The notes below the pieces were generated by a model. It did not search any database and was not told the origin of the DNA. It saw only the letters and a list, made by a program, of their open reading frames with translations. Positions 17,064-25,700 of a stretch of 64,000 bases of DNA are shown in pieces (position 1 is the stretch's first letter; the number at the start of each line of letters is the position of its first letter). The position numbers were made by a program, and so were the translations under genes. The DNA is from Sphingomonas mollis (GTDB lineage Bacteria > Pseudomonadota > Alphaproteobacteria > Sphingomonadales > Sphingomonadaceae): NCBI RefSeq assembly GCF_016427505.1, contig NZ_JAELXS010000003.1:310001-374000 (forward strand). The letters are read 5' to 3'.

Positions 17064-17828
17064 TCAGTGCAGCGCGCGCCACAGGCCGAACAGGCTGGTG
17101 ATGATGAGGATGACGCCCACCAGCGTCATGAGCGTCCGGGCGGGCACCCGCTTTGCCAGAATGGCGCCGAAGGGAGCCGCCAGCACGCCGCCGATCAGCA
17201 GGCCGACGGTGGCGATGGTGAACGCGGCCCATCCCAATTGGGTTAGGAACGTGATCGAGATCGTGACGGTCAGGAAGAATTCGGCGGTGTTGACGGTGCC
17301 GATCGTCGTGCGGGGCGTGGCGCCCTGCACCAACAGGTTCGACGTGACGACCGGACCCCAGCCACCGCCGCCGGCCGCATCGAGGAAGCCGCCGATCAGG
17401 CCGAGCGGCTCGACCACCTTGGGTTCCTTGCCGATCGGCGCGTGGCGGGCGGCGCGATAGAGGAGGTAGACGCCGATGCTGGCGAGGTAAGCAAGGATGA
17501 ACGGCTTGGCGACGGCGGCGTCGATGTTCGACAGCACATAGGCACCCAGCACGCCACCGATGACGCCGGGAATCATCAGCCGCAGGAACAGTTTCCAGTT
17601 TACATTGCGATGAAGCGTGTGGCTGATCCCCGACACCGCCGTCGTGAAGGTTTCGACGGTATGGACGCCGGCCGAGGCGGCGGCAGGCGGAACGCCGATC
17701 CACAACAGGGCGGTGTTCGAGATGACACCGAACGCCATGCCCAGTGCGCCGTCGACCACCTGTGCGCCGAAACCGATGAGAATGAAGGGCAGGATGGTCG
17801 AGAAATCGAACGTCGCGAGATCGGGCAT
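17064..17828 (-). CDS. Sulfite exporter TauE/SafE family (TSUP) membrane protein
   Basis: 254 residues with about 8 membrane helices and the TSUP pattern: GFGAQVVDGALGMAFG near the N-terminus and its second-half counterpart GGFLDAAGGGGWGPVVTSNLL. Members move sulfite, sulfoacetate or other oxyanions across the inner membrane. It is divergent from cysE (162 bases between starts), so a sulfur role is plausible. The gap contains no clear regulator site. Confidence 0.88.
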   Translation of the reverse strand: MPDLATFDFSTILPFILIGFGAQVVDGALGMAFGVISNTALLWIGVPPAAASAGVHTVETFTTAVSGISHTLHRNVNWKLFLRLMIPGVIGGVLGAYVLSNIDAAVAKPFILAYLASIGVYLLYRAARHAPIGKEPKVVEPLGLIGGFLDAAGGGGWGPVVTSNLLVQGATPRTTIGTVNTAEFFLTVTISITFLTQLGWAAFTIATVGLLIGGVLAAPFGAILAKRVPARTLMTLVGVILIITSLFGLWRALH

Positions 17829-17990
17829 GGAATTCCTTTCGAAGGCGCAACGTGGCGGGAACGGACAATATCCACAAGAAAGATAGGCTTTAGCCAGCGG
17901 CGATCACGGTTCGTCGCATACTGGCAATTGTCGTGTCCGCGCCTTAGATCGCGATGACGCGTCAGGGAAAGCGCGAAGGAACGCTCAGTC

Positions 17991-18692
17991 ATGCCAAACC
18001 GCCTCGTCGCGTATATCGATTCCATTCGCGCCCGCGATCCGGCCCCGCGCAGCCGGGCGGAGGTGCTGACCTATCCGGGCGTCTGGGCGCTGGCGGGCCA
18101 CCGGGTGGCGCACCGCCTGTTCCGGGCGCGGCTGTTCCTGCTGGCGCGGATCGTCAATCACTGGACGCGGGCATGGACGGCGATCGACATCCATCCGGGC
18201 GCAACGATCGGCCGCAATTTTTTCATCGATCATGGTTTCGTGGTGATCGGCGAGACGGCGACGATCGGCGACGACGTGACGATCTATCAATGCGTGACGC
18301 TGGGCGGGACGAGCCCCGACAAGGGCGTCGGCGGCAAGCGCCATCCGACGATCAGCGATGGCGCGATCATCGGGTCGGGCGCGCAGGTGCTGGGACCGAT
18401 CCTGGTCGGCGCACGCTCGCGCATCGGCGCCAATGCGGTGGTGACGCGCGACGTGCCGGAGGGCGCGGTGATGGTCGGTATCCCGGCCCGTCCGACGACG
18501 ATCGACGGCGGTGCGGCGCTGGCGCCACGCTTCGTGCCCTATGGTACGCCCTGTTCGGAGAATTTCGATCCGGTGACGCAGAAGACGGAATTGCTCCGTT
18601 GCGAAGTCGAACATTTGCGACGGCGGCTGGAAGCGTTGATCGCCGAACACGAGCATGGCGGGCTGGACGCCGGAGAGCGTGACCGCGCCTGA
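17991..18692 (+). CDS. cysE: Serine O-acetyltransferase
   Basis: 233 residues, first step of cysteine synthesis (serine plus acetyl-CoA gives O-acetylserine). The left-handed beta helix is clear: IDIHPGATIGRNFFIDHGFVV, ETATIGDDVTIYQCVTLGGTS, KRHPTISDGAIIGSGAQVLGP, IGANAVVTRDVPEGAVMVGIPAR. It matches the short EpsC-type isoform rather than the long E. coli CysE. AAGGA precedes the ATG. DUF2794 gene follows with a one-base overlap (TGATG). Confidence 0.94.
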   Translation: MPNRLVAYIDSIRARDPAPRSRAEVLTYPGVWALAGHRVAHRLFRARLFLLARIVNHWTRAWTAIDIHPGATIGRNFFIDHGFVVIGETATIGDDVTIYQCVTLGGTSPDKGVGGKRHPTISDGAIIGSGAQVLGPILVGARSRIGANAVVTRDVPEGAVMVGIPARPTTIDGGAALAPRFVPYGTPCSENFDPVTQKTELLRCEVEHLRRRLEALIAEHEHGGLDAGERDRA

Positions 18693-19027
18693 TGGGGGTC
18701 GTACTGTTTCCCGAGCGCCGGAACGTACAGGTCGGATTCGACCGTGCGGAACTGTCGCGCATCCTCGACCTGTATGGCCGGATGGTCGCGGCGGGCCATT
18801 GGCGTGACTATGCGATCGAATTGGGGCGTGAGGCGGCCGTCTTCTCCGCCTTTCGGCGTGCCGCCGAGCGACCGGAGATCCGGATCGAGAAGCGACCGGC
18901 GTTGCGTTTGCGGCAGGGGATGTGGGCGCTGGTCGGTGAGGCGGGCGCGGTGTTGAAGCGCGGACAGGAACTGGGACCGGTGCTGGCGCCGGTCGAGCGG
19001 CGGTTGATGAAGCTGGTCGACGAATAA
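18692..19027 (+). CDS. DUF2794 domain protein
   Basis: 111 residues, matching the DUF2794 family of alphaproteobacteria (VGFDRAELSRILDLYGRMVAAGHWRDYAIELG). Function unknown; no signal peptide or membrane segment. Its start overlaps the cysE stop by one base, indicating translational coupling. Two hairpins follow downstream. Confidence 0.85.
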   Translation: MGVVLFPERRNVQVGFDRAELSRILDLYGRMVAAGHWRDYAIELGREAAVFSAFRRAAERPEIRIEKRPALRLRQGMWALVGEAGAVLKRGQELGPVLAPVERRLMKLVDE

Positions 19028-19095
19028 GCGGAGCGGCTGGTGGTCATGCGGATGCAGGAATCCGAAGCCAAGCATGGTATCGCTTTTGATTCTGG

Positions 19096-19115
19096 GCTCC
19101 TGCCTTCGCAGGAGC
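19096..19115. repeat. Short palindromic repeat
   Basis: GCTCCTGC (19096-19103) pairs with GCAGGAGC (19108-19115) over a CTTC loop, with flanking TTCTGG. This TCCTGCCTTCGCAGGA-type element is a common sphingomonad intergenic repeat. It lies between the DUF2794 gene and a terminator. Confidence 0.5.
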
Positions 19116-19162
19116 ACGGTGGGTCGATCGGCTGCCGATCCTACCGATATATTTAGATATAG

Positions 19163-19198
19163 AAAGGGCGCCCACCCGAGCGGGGAGCGCCCTTTTCC
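19163..19198. terminator. Bidirectional terminator
   Basis: AAAGGGCGC (19163-19171) pairs with GCGCCCTTT (19187-19195), followed by a T-rich end on the plus strand, and an A-rich side upstream reads as T-run on the minus strand. It is placed between the plus-strand cysE-DUF2794 unit and the minus-strand small secreted protein gene. Confidence 0.75.
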
Positions 19199-19234
19199 AC
19201 ACCTGCTAAAACGCAGGCATCGTCGATCAGCGGG

Positions 19235-19678
19235 TTACTTGCCGCCGCGCTGGCGGCACTTGTCGTACTGACCCTTTTTGCAGATCGGATAGGACTGCAA
19301 GGCGGCCGGTGCCGGGAACGCTTCCGAGGGTGCGGCAGCCGGACGGAACGTTACCGGGCCGCCGGGCGTGCCGGTGGTTGCGGGCTGTGTCGGCTGATAG
19401 CCGCCGACCGGATCACCAGTCGCGATGCCGGCGGGGGCTGCCGTCGTTGCTGGTGCCGCCTGTGCCATCGGCGCTGCGGGATCCGCTGCGGGTGCCGGCT
19501 CCGCGGGGGCGGTCGGTGCGGCGGTGTCCGCCGGCATGGCCTGATCGGCGGGCATCGCCGGATCGGTTGCGGGGGCGGTCGTCGGCGTCTGCGCGGCCGG
19601 CGGCGCCGGGGCGGTGGTGTCCTGTGCGATCACCGGGGTGGCGATCAGGGCCGTCGCGGCCAATAGGATGAGCTTCAT
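19235..19678 (-). CDS. Ala/Pro-rich small secreted protein
   Basis: 147 residues: signal peptide (MKLILLAATALIATPVIAQ), then a long low-complexity Ala/Pro/Thr region (about 20-100), then a short conserved C-terminus with two cysteines, YPICKKGQYDKCRQRGGK. Probably periplasmic or envelope-attached. Function unknown. The Cys-pair end resembles tails I have seen in sphingomonad hypothetical proteins; the low-complexity part is not informative. Confidence 0.65.
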   Translation of the reverse strand: MKLILLAATALIATPVIAQDTTAPAPPAAQTPTTAPATDPAMPADQAMPADTAAPTAPAEPAPAADPAAPMAQAAPATTAAPAGIATGDPVGGYQPTQPATTGTPGGPVTFRPAAAPSEAFPAPAALQSYPICKKGQYDKCRQRGGK

Positions 19679-19767
19679 GGCGAATCTCCTGAGAAAATCT
19701 GACGTGCGCTTTCACTCACGCCGCCGACTAACGCCCATCCTGTGATTTGTGTCCTTCGCGAAACGAT

Positions 19768-20460
19768 TCAGCCCTCGGCGTCCAGCGCGTAACCGGCGGA
19801 GCGGACCGTGCGGATGATATCCGGCCGGTCGCCGACGTTGATCGCCTTGCGCAGGCGACGGATATGCACATCGACGGTGCGGCTTTCGATATCGCTGTCA
19901 TGGCCCCACACCGCATCGAGCAATCGCTCGCGTGAGAAGACCCAGCCGGGATGTTCGAGGAAATGCTTGAGCAGGCGGAATTCCGTCGGCCCGAGCGCGA
20001 CCATCTCGCCGCCGCGCCGCACCTTGTGGCCGACGGTGTCCATCTCGATGTCCGAATAATTCAGAGCTTCGCCCGCCAGACCCGGACGGACGCGGCGCAG
20101 GACGGCACCGACGCGTGCGACGAGTTCGCGCGGCGAAAAGGGCTTGGTGACGTAATCGTCCGCGCCGGTTTCCAGGCCGCGGACGCGGTCCTCTTCCTCG
20201 CCGCGTGCGGTGAGCATAATGATCGGCACGTTCTGCGTCTCGGGCGCGCGGCGCAGGCGGCGGCAGACCTCGATGCCGGAGATCCCCTCGACCATCCAGT
20301 CGAGCAGGACGATGTCGGGCGTCCGCTCACGCGCGAGCAGCAAGGCCTCCTCGCCGTCGGCGGTGTGGACGACGTCGAAATCCTCGCGCCGGAAATGGAA
20401 TTCGAGAAGTTCGGCGAGCGCCGCATCGTCCTCGACCAGCAACATCGTGACACGTGCCAT
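19768..20460 (-). CDS. phoB: Phosphate regulon response regulator PhoB
   Basis: OmpR-family regulator, 230 residues. Receiver domain with phospho-acceptor D54 (DIVLLDWMVEGISGIEVCRRLR) and K in DYVTKPFSPRELVARV; winged helix with LGPTEFRLLKHFLEHPGWVFSRERLLDAVWG and the DNA-contacting RTVDVHIRRLRKAIN. WMVEGISG and SPRELVAR are typical of PhoB. It activates genes with Pho boxes. It is the last gene of the pst operon, 3 bases after phoU. Confidence 0.96.
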   Translation of the reverse strand: MARVTMLLVEDDAALAELLEFHFRREDFDVVHTADGEEALLLARERTPDIVLLDWMVEGISGIEVCRRLRRAPETQNVPIIMLTARGEEEDRVRGLETGADDYVTKPFSPRELVARVGAVLRRVRPGLAGEALNYSDIEMDTVGHKVRRGGEMVALGPTEFRLLKHFLEHPGWVFSRERLLDAVWGHDSDIESRTVDVHIRRLRKAINVGDRPDIIRTVRSAGYALDAEG

Positions 20461-20463
20461 GGT

Positions 20464-21147
20464 TCAGTCCTTGTCGCCGCCGCGGTCGCGGTCGGCCATC
20501 TGGGCGCCGGTCGCGGCGAAATAGACCATCTCGGCGACGTTGGTGGCATGGTCGCCGATGCGTTCGAGATTCTTGGCGATGAACAGCAGGTGCGCGACCT
20601 GGCTGATCGTCGCCGGGTTCTCGACCATGTAGGTCACCAGCGTGCGGAAGATGGAGTCGTAGAAATCGTCGAGCGCGGCGTCGCTTTCGCACACCAGCAC
20701 CGCGCCCGGCGCATCGCGCGCGCCGAACGCGTCGAGCGCGTCGCGGACCATCTCGGACGCCATCCGGCCCATGGCGGGCAGGACGGACACCGGTTCGATG
20801 CGGTGTTCGCTTTCGATCAGCGGCACGCGCTTGGCGATGTTCTTGGCGTAATCACCGATGCGTTCGACCACGTTGGCGATCTTCAGCGCCGCCACGACCT
20901 CGCGCAGGTCGACCGCCATCGGTGCGCGGAGCGCGATGATCTGGACGACGAGGCGTTCGACCTCCGCCTCGATCGCGTCGATGGCCTTGTCGCCAGCGCG
21001 TACTTCGGCGGCGAGAGCCAGATCGTTGCGTTGCAGCGCCTGCATTGCCTTGGCGATGGCATCTTCCGCGAGGCCGCCCATCTGGCTGATGAGCCCGCGC
21101 AACTGGCCGATATCGTTGTCGAAGGCCTTGACCGTATGCTGGTTCAT
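20464..21147 (-). CDS. phoU: Phosphate-signalling protein PhoU
   Basis: 227-residue two-lobed helical-bundle protein that links PstSCAB to PhoR. The conserved E-x-x-R/K-I-x-D motifs appear twice: NVVERIGDYAKNIAKR and NLERIGDHATNVAEM. It lies 11 bases after pstB and 3 before phoB. Start: ATG at 21147 (MNQHTVKAFDNDIGQL). Confidence 0.95.
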   Translation of the reverse strand: MNQHTVKAFDNDIGQLRGLISQMGGLAEDAIAKAMQALQRNDLALAAEVRAGDKAIDAIEAEVERLVVQIIALRAPMAVDLREVVAALKIANVVERIGDYAKNIAKRVPLIESEHRIEPVSVLPAMGRMASEMVRDALDAFGARDAPGAVLVCESDAALDDFYDSIFRTLVTYMVENPATISQVAHLLFIAKNLERIGDHATNVAEMVYFAATGAQMADRDRGGDKD

Positions 21148-21158
21148 AGATCCCCCAC

Positions 21159-21923
21159 TCAGCCGTAGCGGCCGGTGATGTAATCCTTGGTCCGTTCCTG
21201 GACGGGATTGGTGAAGATGTCGGACGTCGCGCCGTATTCGACGAGCGTGCCGAGGTGGAAGAACGCGGTCTTCTGGCTGACGCGCGCCGCCTGTTGCATG
21301 TTGTGCGTGACGATCGCGATGGCATAGCGGCCGCGCAGTTCGTGGATCAGTTCCTCGATCTTGGCGGTCGCGATCGGATCGAGCGCGCTGCACGGCTCGT
21401 CCATCAGGATCACTTCGGGATCGACGGCGATGGCGCGGGCGATGCACAGCCGCTGCTGCTGGCCACCGGACAGGGCGGTGCCGCTGTCGGTCAGGCGATC
21501 CTTCACCTCGTTCCACAGACCGGCGCGGGTCAGCGAGCGTTCGACCACGACGTCGAGGTCCGCCTTGCCGGTGGCGAGGCCGTGGATGCGCGGGCCATAG
21601 GCGATGTTCTCGAAGATCGATTTCGGGAACGGATTGGGCTTCTGGAACACCATGCCGACGCGGGCGCGGAGCTGCACCACGTCCATTTCCGGCGCGTAGA
21701 TGTCCTGCCCGTCGAGGCGGATGTCGCCATCGACGCGGGCGGAGGCGACGGTGTCGTTCATCCGGTTCAACGTGCGCAGGAACGTGCTTTTGCCGCAGCC
21801 GGACGGGCCGATGAAGGCGACGACCTTGTCCTGCTCGATATCGATCGAGACATCGTGCAGCGCTTGTTTGGGTCCGTACGACACGTTGACGTGGCGGGCG
21901 GTCATTTTCGGTTCGTTGCTCAC
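21159..21923 (-). CDS. pstB: Phosphate ABC transporter ATP-binding protein PstB
   Basis: 254-residue ATPase of the high-affinity phosphate importer. Walker [10 protein letters not shown], signature [14 protein letters not shown], Walker [14 protein letters not shown], and the Pst-specific [26 protein letters not shown]. The start codon is GTG at 21923, overlapping the pstA stop as GTGA. Confidence 0.97.
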   Translation of the reverse strand: MSNEPKMTARHVNVSYGPKQALHDVSIDIEQDKVVAFIGPSGCGKSTFLRTLNRMNDTVASARVDGDIRLDGQDIYAPEMDVVQLRARVGMVFQKPNPFPKSIFENIAYGPRIHGLATGKADLDVVVERSLTRAGLWNEVKDRLTDSGTALSGGQQQRLCIARAIAVDPEVILMDEPCSALDPIATAKIEELIHELRGRYAIAIVTHNMQQAARVSQKTAFFHLGTLVEYGATSDIFTNPVQERTKDYITGRYG

Positions 21924-23218
21924 CAGCGGGTCTCGAATCGGTTGCGGAGGTAGATGGCCAGCCCGTTCATCGCGAGCAGGAAGACGAGGAGCACGATGAT
22001 CGCCGCCGACGTCTTTTCGACGAAGCCGCGATCGACCTGATCCGACCAGAGGAAGATCTGGACGGGCAATGCCGTGGCCGGGCTGCCGAGGCCGGAGGGC
22101 GGCGCGGCGATGAACGCGCGCATGCCGATCATCAGCAGCGGTGCCGTCTCGCCCAGCGCGCGGGCCATGCCGATGATCGTGCCGGTCAGGATGCCGGGCA
22201 GGGCCAGCGGCAGGACGTGGTGGAACACGACCTGCACCGGCGATGCGCCGACCCCGAGCGCGGCATCGCGGATCGACGGCGGCACCGCCTTGATCGCGTT
22301 GCGACCGGCGATGACGATGACCGGCATCGTCATCAGCGCCAGCGTCAGCCCGCCGACGATCGGCGCCGATCGCGGCATCCCGAAACTGCCGAGGAAGACG
22401 GCGAGGCCGAGCAGGCCGAAGATGATCGAGGGCACGGCCGCGAGGTTGTTGATCGATACCTCGATCAGGTCGGTCCAGCGGTTCTTCGGTGCATATTCTT
22501 CCAGATACAGCGCCGACAGGACGCCGATCGGGAAGGCGAGGCCGAGCGTGACGAGCATCGTCAGCAACGATCCCTTGAACGCGCCCCAGATGCCGACCCG
22601 CGTGGGGTCGGTCGCGTCCGCGCCGGCGAGGAAACCGGTGTTGAAGCCGCGTGACAGGACGCCGCGTTGCTTCAGGGAAGCGATCGTCGCTTCCGCTTCG
22701 GGGGTGCCGTTACCCTTGTCGGCGACGTCGAGCGCGCTGGAGGTGGGCAGATCGAATTGCGCGGTGCGGGACAGCAGGGCGGGATCGGCCTTGATCGCGT
22801 TGCGGACGCGGACCCACGCGCCATCGGACAGGATGTTCGCGTCGCCGAACGCGCGCACCGCCGCGGCATCGACCGCGCTTTCGAGGCCGGCGCCGGCCAG
22901 CGCCAGATCGGCACCGCGCCCGTCGAGCTGCCTTGCCGTCACCGGCAATTTGGCGGCGGCGAAATCGATCGGCAGCGAAACGCGCGTCTCGGTGAAGCCG
23001 CCCAAGCCCTGCATCAGCATGGTGACGAGCAGGAAGGCGAGGAACCCCGCCGACATGACGACCGCCGACAGCCCCATCAGGCGGAAGCGCCGTTCCGCGC
23101 GATAGCGGCGGCGGATACGGCCCTGCATCGACGTGGTGGTCCAGTCGGTCGGCACGCGCGGCGCATCGTCGTGCGCGATCCCCATGTCGGGCAACTGGGC
23201 GACGAGCGTGTTACTCAT
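21920..23218 (-). CDS. pstA: Phosphate ABC transporter permease PstA
   Basis: 432 residues, longer than the E. coli protein (about 296). An N-terminal membrane helix (about residues 48-70) is followed by an extra region of roughly 130 residues with DUF3333-like sequence, then the five-helix permease core with [19 protein letters not shown] and the EAA-type loop [27 protein letters not shown]. It overlaps pstC by 8 bases and pstB by 4. Confidence 0.94.
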   Translation of the reverse strand: MSNTLVAQLPDMGIAHDDAPRVPTDWTTTSMQGRIRRRYRAERRFRLMGLSAVVMSAGFLAFLLVTMLMQGLGGFTETRVSLPIDFAAAKLPVTARQLDGRGADLALAGAGLESAVDAAAVRAFGDANILSDGAWVRVRNAIKADPALLSRTAQFDLPTSSALDVADKGNGTPEAEATIASLKQRGVLSRGFNTGFLAGADATDPTRVGIWGAFKGSLLTMLVTLGLAFPIGVLSALYLEEYAPKNRWTDLIEVSINNLAAVPSIIFGLLGLAVFLGSFGMPRSAPIVGGLTLALMTMPVIVIAGRNAIKAVPPSIRDAALGVGASPVQVVFHHVLPLALPGILTGTIIGMARALGETAPLLMIGMRAFIAAPPSGLGSPATALPVQIFLWSDQVDRGFVEKTSAAIIVLLVFLLAMNGLAIYLRNRFETRW

Positions 23219-24584
23219 ATGCTTCCCGGTAGCGTTTGACGACGCGCAGCGCGACGATGTTGAGGAGCAGCGTGACGACGAAGAGCGTCAGGCCGAGCGC
23301 GAAGGCGGCGAGCGTCTTGGGGCTGTCGAACTCCGCCTCGCCGGTCAGCAGATCGACGATCTGGCGGGTGACGGTGGTGGTCGAGGCGAAGGGGTTGGCG
23401 GTGAGCGTCGCGACGCCGCTGGCGGCCATGACGACGATCATCGTCTCACCGATGGCGCGGCTGATCGCCAGCAACACGCCACCGACGACGCCGGGGAGAG
23501 CGGCGGGGAGCAGCACCTTGCGGATGGTCTCCGACGAGGTGGCGCCCATCGCCAGACTGCCGTCGCGCATTGCGCTGGGCACGGCGGCGAGGCTGTCGTC
23601 GGCCATCGACGAGACGAACGGGATAATCATCACGCCCATCACCGCGCCGGCCGCGAGTGCGCTTTCCGACGAGGCCCAGCTGATCCCGATCGACACCGCG
23701 AAATCGCGAACCGCCGGCGCCACCGTCAGCGCGGCGAAATAGCCGTAGACGACGGTGGGCACGCCCGCGAGCACCTCGAGGATCGGCTTCATCCAGCGGC
23801 GGGTGCGGGGAGCGGCATATTGCGTCAGGTAGATCGCGCTCATCAACCCGAACGGGATGGCGACCGCCATCGCGATGACCGCACCGATGAAGAACGTACC
23901 CCAGAACAGCGGCACCGCGCCCAGCGACGCGCCGGGATCGCGCGGGTCGATCACCTGCGGGCTCCAGTGCGTGCCGAACAGGAAATCGGTGATCGGCACG
24001 ACGCTGAAGAACCGAGCTGCCTCGTACACCAGCGAGGCGACGATGCCGATCGTGGTCAGGATCGCGATCAGCGACGCGGCCAGCAGCGCGCCCATCACGA
24101 TGCGTTCGATCCGGGTGCGCGCAGCAAAGCCGGGACGGATGCGGGTGAAGGCATAGGCGCCACCGGCAAAGGCGAGCAGCAGCGCCAGCGCGGTGGCGAT
24201 CCAGTCATACCGGCTCTGCGCGGCGGCATAGGCGGGGGCGAGCAGGCGCGAGGTTTCGTTGAACGCGCCGAAGGCGCGGCCGGCACCCAGCTCGCGCGCC
24301 TCCGACAAGATCGAGGCGCGGTCGAAACCGGGCGGGGGCAGTTGCGTGGCAGCGGGGTTCGTCAGCACCGCATCCGTCACCATGGCAGGCGACACCGCCG
24401 CCCAGATAACGAGGAAGACGAGTGGCGGGATCACTGTCCACAGGGCGACGTACCAGCCATGATGCGTCGGCAGCGAACTGAACCGCTGCGCGCCGGTACG
24501 GAAGCCGGCGGCGCGGGTGCGCGCGGTGAGCCAGCCGATCAGCGCCAGTCCGGCGACGACGAGGGAAAGCGTGATGGCGCTCAT
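23211..24584 (-). CDS. pstC: Phosphate ABC transporter permease PstC
   Basis: 457 residues, again longer than E. coli PstC. It has extra N-terminal membrane helices and a periplasmic region before the core, which holds EVLAGVPTVVYGYFAALTVAP and the cytoplasmic loop SAMRDGSLAMGATSSETIRKVLLPAALPG. Start: ATG at 24584 overlapping the pstS stop as ATGA; the upstream frame is the pstS gene. Confidence 0.94.
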   Translation of the reverse strand: MSAITLSLVVAGLALIGWLTARTRAAGFRTGAQRFSSLPTHHGWYVALWTVIPPLVFLVIWAAVSPAMVTDAVLTNPAATQLPPPGFDRASILSEARELGAGRAFGAFNETSRLLAPAYAAAQSRYDWIATALALLLAFAGGAYAFTRIRPGFAARTRIERIVMGALLAASLIAILTTIGIVASLVYEAARFFSVVPITDFLFGTHWSPQVIDPRDPGASLGAVPLFWGTFFIGAVIAMAVAIPFGLMSAIYLTQYAAPRTRRWMKPILEVLAGVPTVVYGYFAALTVAPAVRDFAVSIGISWASSESALAAGAVMGVMIIPFVSSMADDSLAAVPSAMRDGSLAMGATSSETIRKVLLPAALPGVVGGVLLAISRAIGETMIVVMAASGVATLTANPFASTTTVTRQIVDLLTGEAEFDSPKTLAAFALGLTLFVVTLLLNIVALRVVKRYREAYE

Positions 24585-25636
24585 TTCAGGCTCGCCGGAT
24601 CGAGCGGTGTTTCGTTCGCGATGACCTGTGCCGCGCGGGCGCGCACATCGTCCGGTGCGGCGATCAGGCCGCGGCGGATCAGCGGACCGTCCGGCCCCCA
24701 TGCCTTCGCGTACAGCATCAGAAAATCACGCAAGCCGGGGATCGCATTCAGATGCGCTTTCTTCACGTAGAGATAGAGTGGGCGCGACCCCGGATATCGC
24801 CCATCGGCGATCGCGGCATAGGTGGGGGCGACACCGCTGATCGGGACGCCGTTCACCGCGTTGCTGTTCTCTTCGAGATAGCTGTATCCGAACACGCCGA
24901 TCGCGTTGGGGTTCGATTGCAGTTTCTGGACGATCAGATTGTCGTTCTCGCCGGCATCGACATAGGCGCCGTCTTCGCGAACGCGGGTGCAGAGCGCCTT
25001 GTGGCCATCGGGATTAGATTTGGCCATCGGCTTGGCGGCGGGGTTCGATGCCTCGCAACCCTTGGTCAGGATCAGTTCGGCCAGCGCGTCGCGCGTGCCG
25101 CTGGTCGCGGGCGGACCGTATACCTGGATAGGAATGGCGGGGAGGGCGGGGTTCACGTCGCGCCACGTGCTGCGCTGGTTGGGCTTGCCGTTCGGTGCGG
25201 AGGCCAGCGCCAGATAGAGGTCGGCGGGCGTCAGCTGCATCTTCGGGCCGTTCTTCGCCTCGGCAAAGGCGATGCCGTCGATGCCGACCTGGATTTCCAG
25301 CACGTCGCGCGCGCCGTTGGCGGCGCAATCCTTGTACTCGCTGGCCTTCATCCGGCGCGAGGCGTCCTCGATATCCGGATGCGCGGCCCCGATGCCGGCG
25401 CAGAACAGCTTCATGCCGGCACCCGTACCGGTCGATTCGATCACCGGCGCCTTGGCATCGGGATCGCTGGCGACGAACTGTTCGGCGACCATCGTGGTGA
25501 AGGGATAGACGGTGGACGATCCGACCGCGGTGATCTGGTCGCGCGCGCCCGCGCCGCCGCCATTGGCCTGGTCCTGGCACGCGGCCAGCGGCAGCAACAG
25601 GCCGATGATAAGCTGGCGGCGCATGAACATTCCCAT
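24581..25636 (-). CDS. pstS: Phosphate-binding lipoprotein-type PstS
   Basis: About 351 residues. The N-terminus (RRQLIIGLLLPLAACQ) carries a lipobox LAAC, so the protein is probably a lipoprotein in the periplasm. Phosphate-binding segments TAVGSSTVYPFTTMVAEQF, STGTGAGMKLFCAG and PPATSGTRDALAELI are the PstS/PBP signature (S-S-T and S-G-T-R). The ATGs at 25636, 25630 and 25624 are all possible; I use the longest. It is the first gene of the pst operon, directly behind the Pho box. Confidence 0.93.
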   Translation of the reverse strand: MGMFMRRQLIIGLLLPLAACQDQANGGGAGARDQITAVGSSTVYPFTTMVAEQFVASDPDAKAPVIESTGTGAGMKLFCAGIGAAHPDIEDASRRMKASEYKDCAANGARDVLEIQVGIDGIAFAEAKNGPKMQLTPADLYLALASAPNGKPNQRSTWRDVNPALPAIPIQVYGPPATSGTRDALAELILTKGCEASNPAAKPMAKSNPDGHKALCTRVREDGAYVDAGENDNLIVQKLQSNPNAIGVFGYSYLEENSNAVNGVPISGVAPTYAAIADGRYPGSRPLYLYVKKAHLNAIPGLRDFLMLYAKAWGPDGPLIRRGLIAAPDDVRARAAQVIANETPLDPASLK

Positions 25637-25671
25637 GAGGAGTGGCCCTGCCACCCGTGCGAGCCGCCTAT

Positions 25672-25700
25672 GTGACGCTGCGGTTACGCTTTCATGACAG
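25672..25700 (-). promoter_or_regulatory. Pho box with three 11-base-spaced half-sites
   Basis: On the minus strand the sequence reads CTGTCAT-N4-GCGTAAC-N4-GCGTCAC, three degenerate copies of the PhoB heptamer CTGTCAT/CTGTAAC at a strict 11-base period, ending 36 bases before the longest pstS start codon. It overlaps the last codons and stop of phoR (25684-25698). It is the expected PhoB activation site of the pst operon. Confidence 0.7.
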
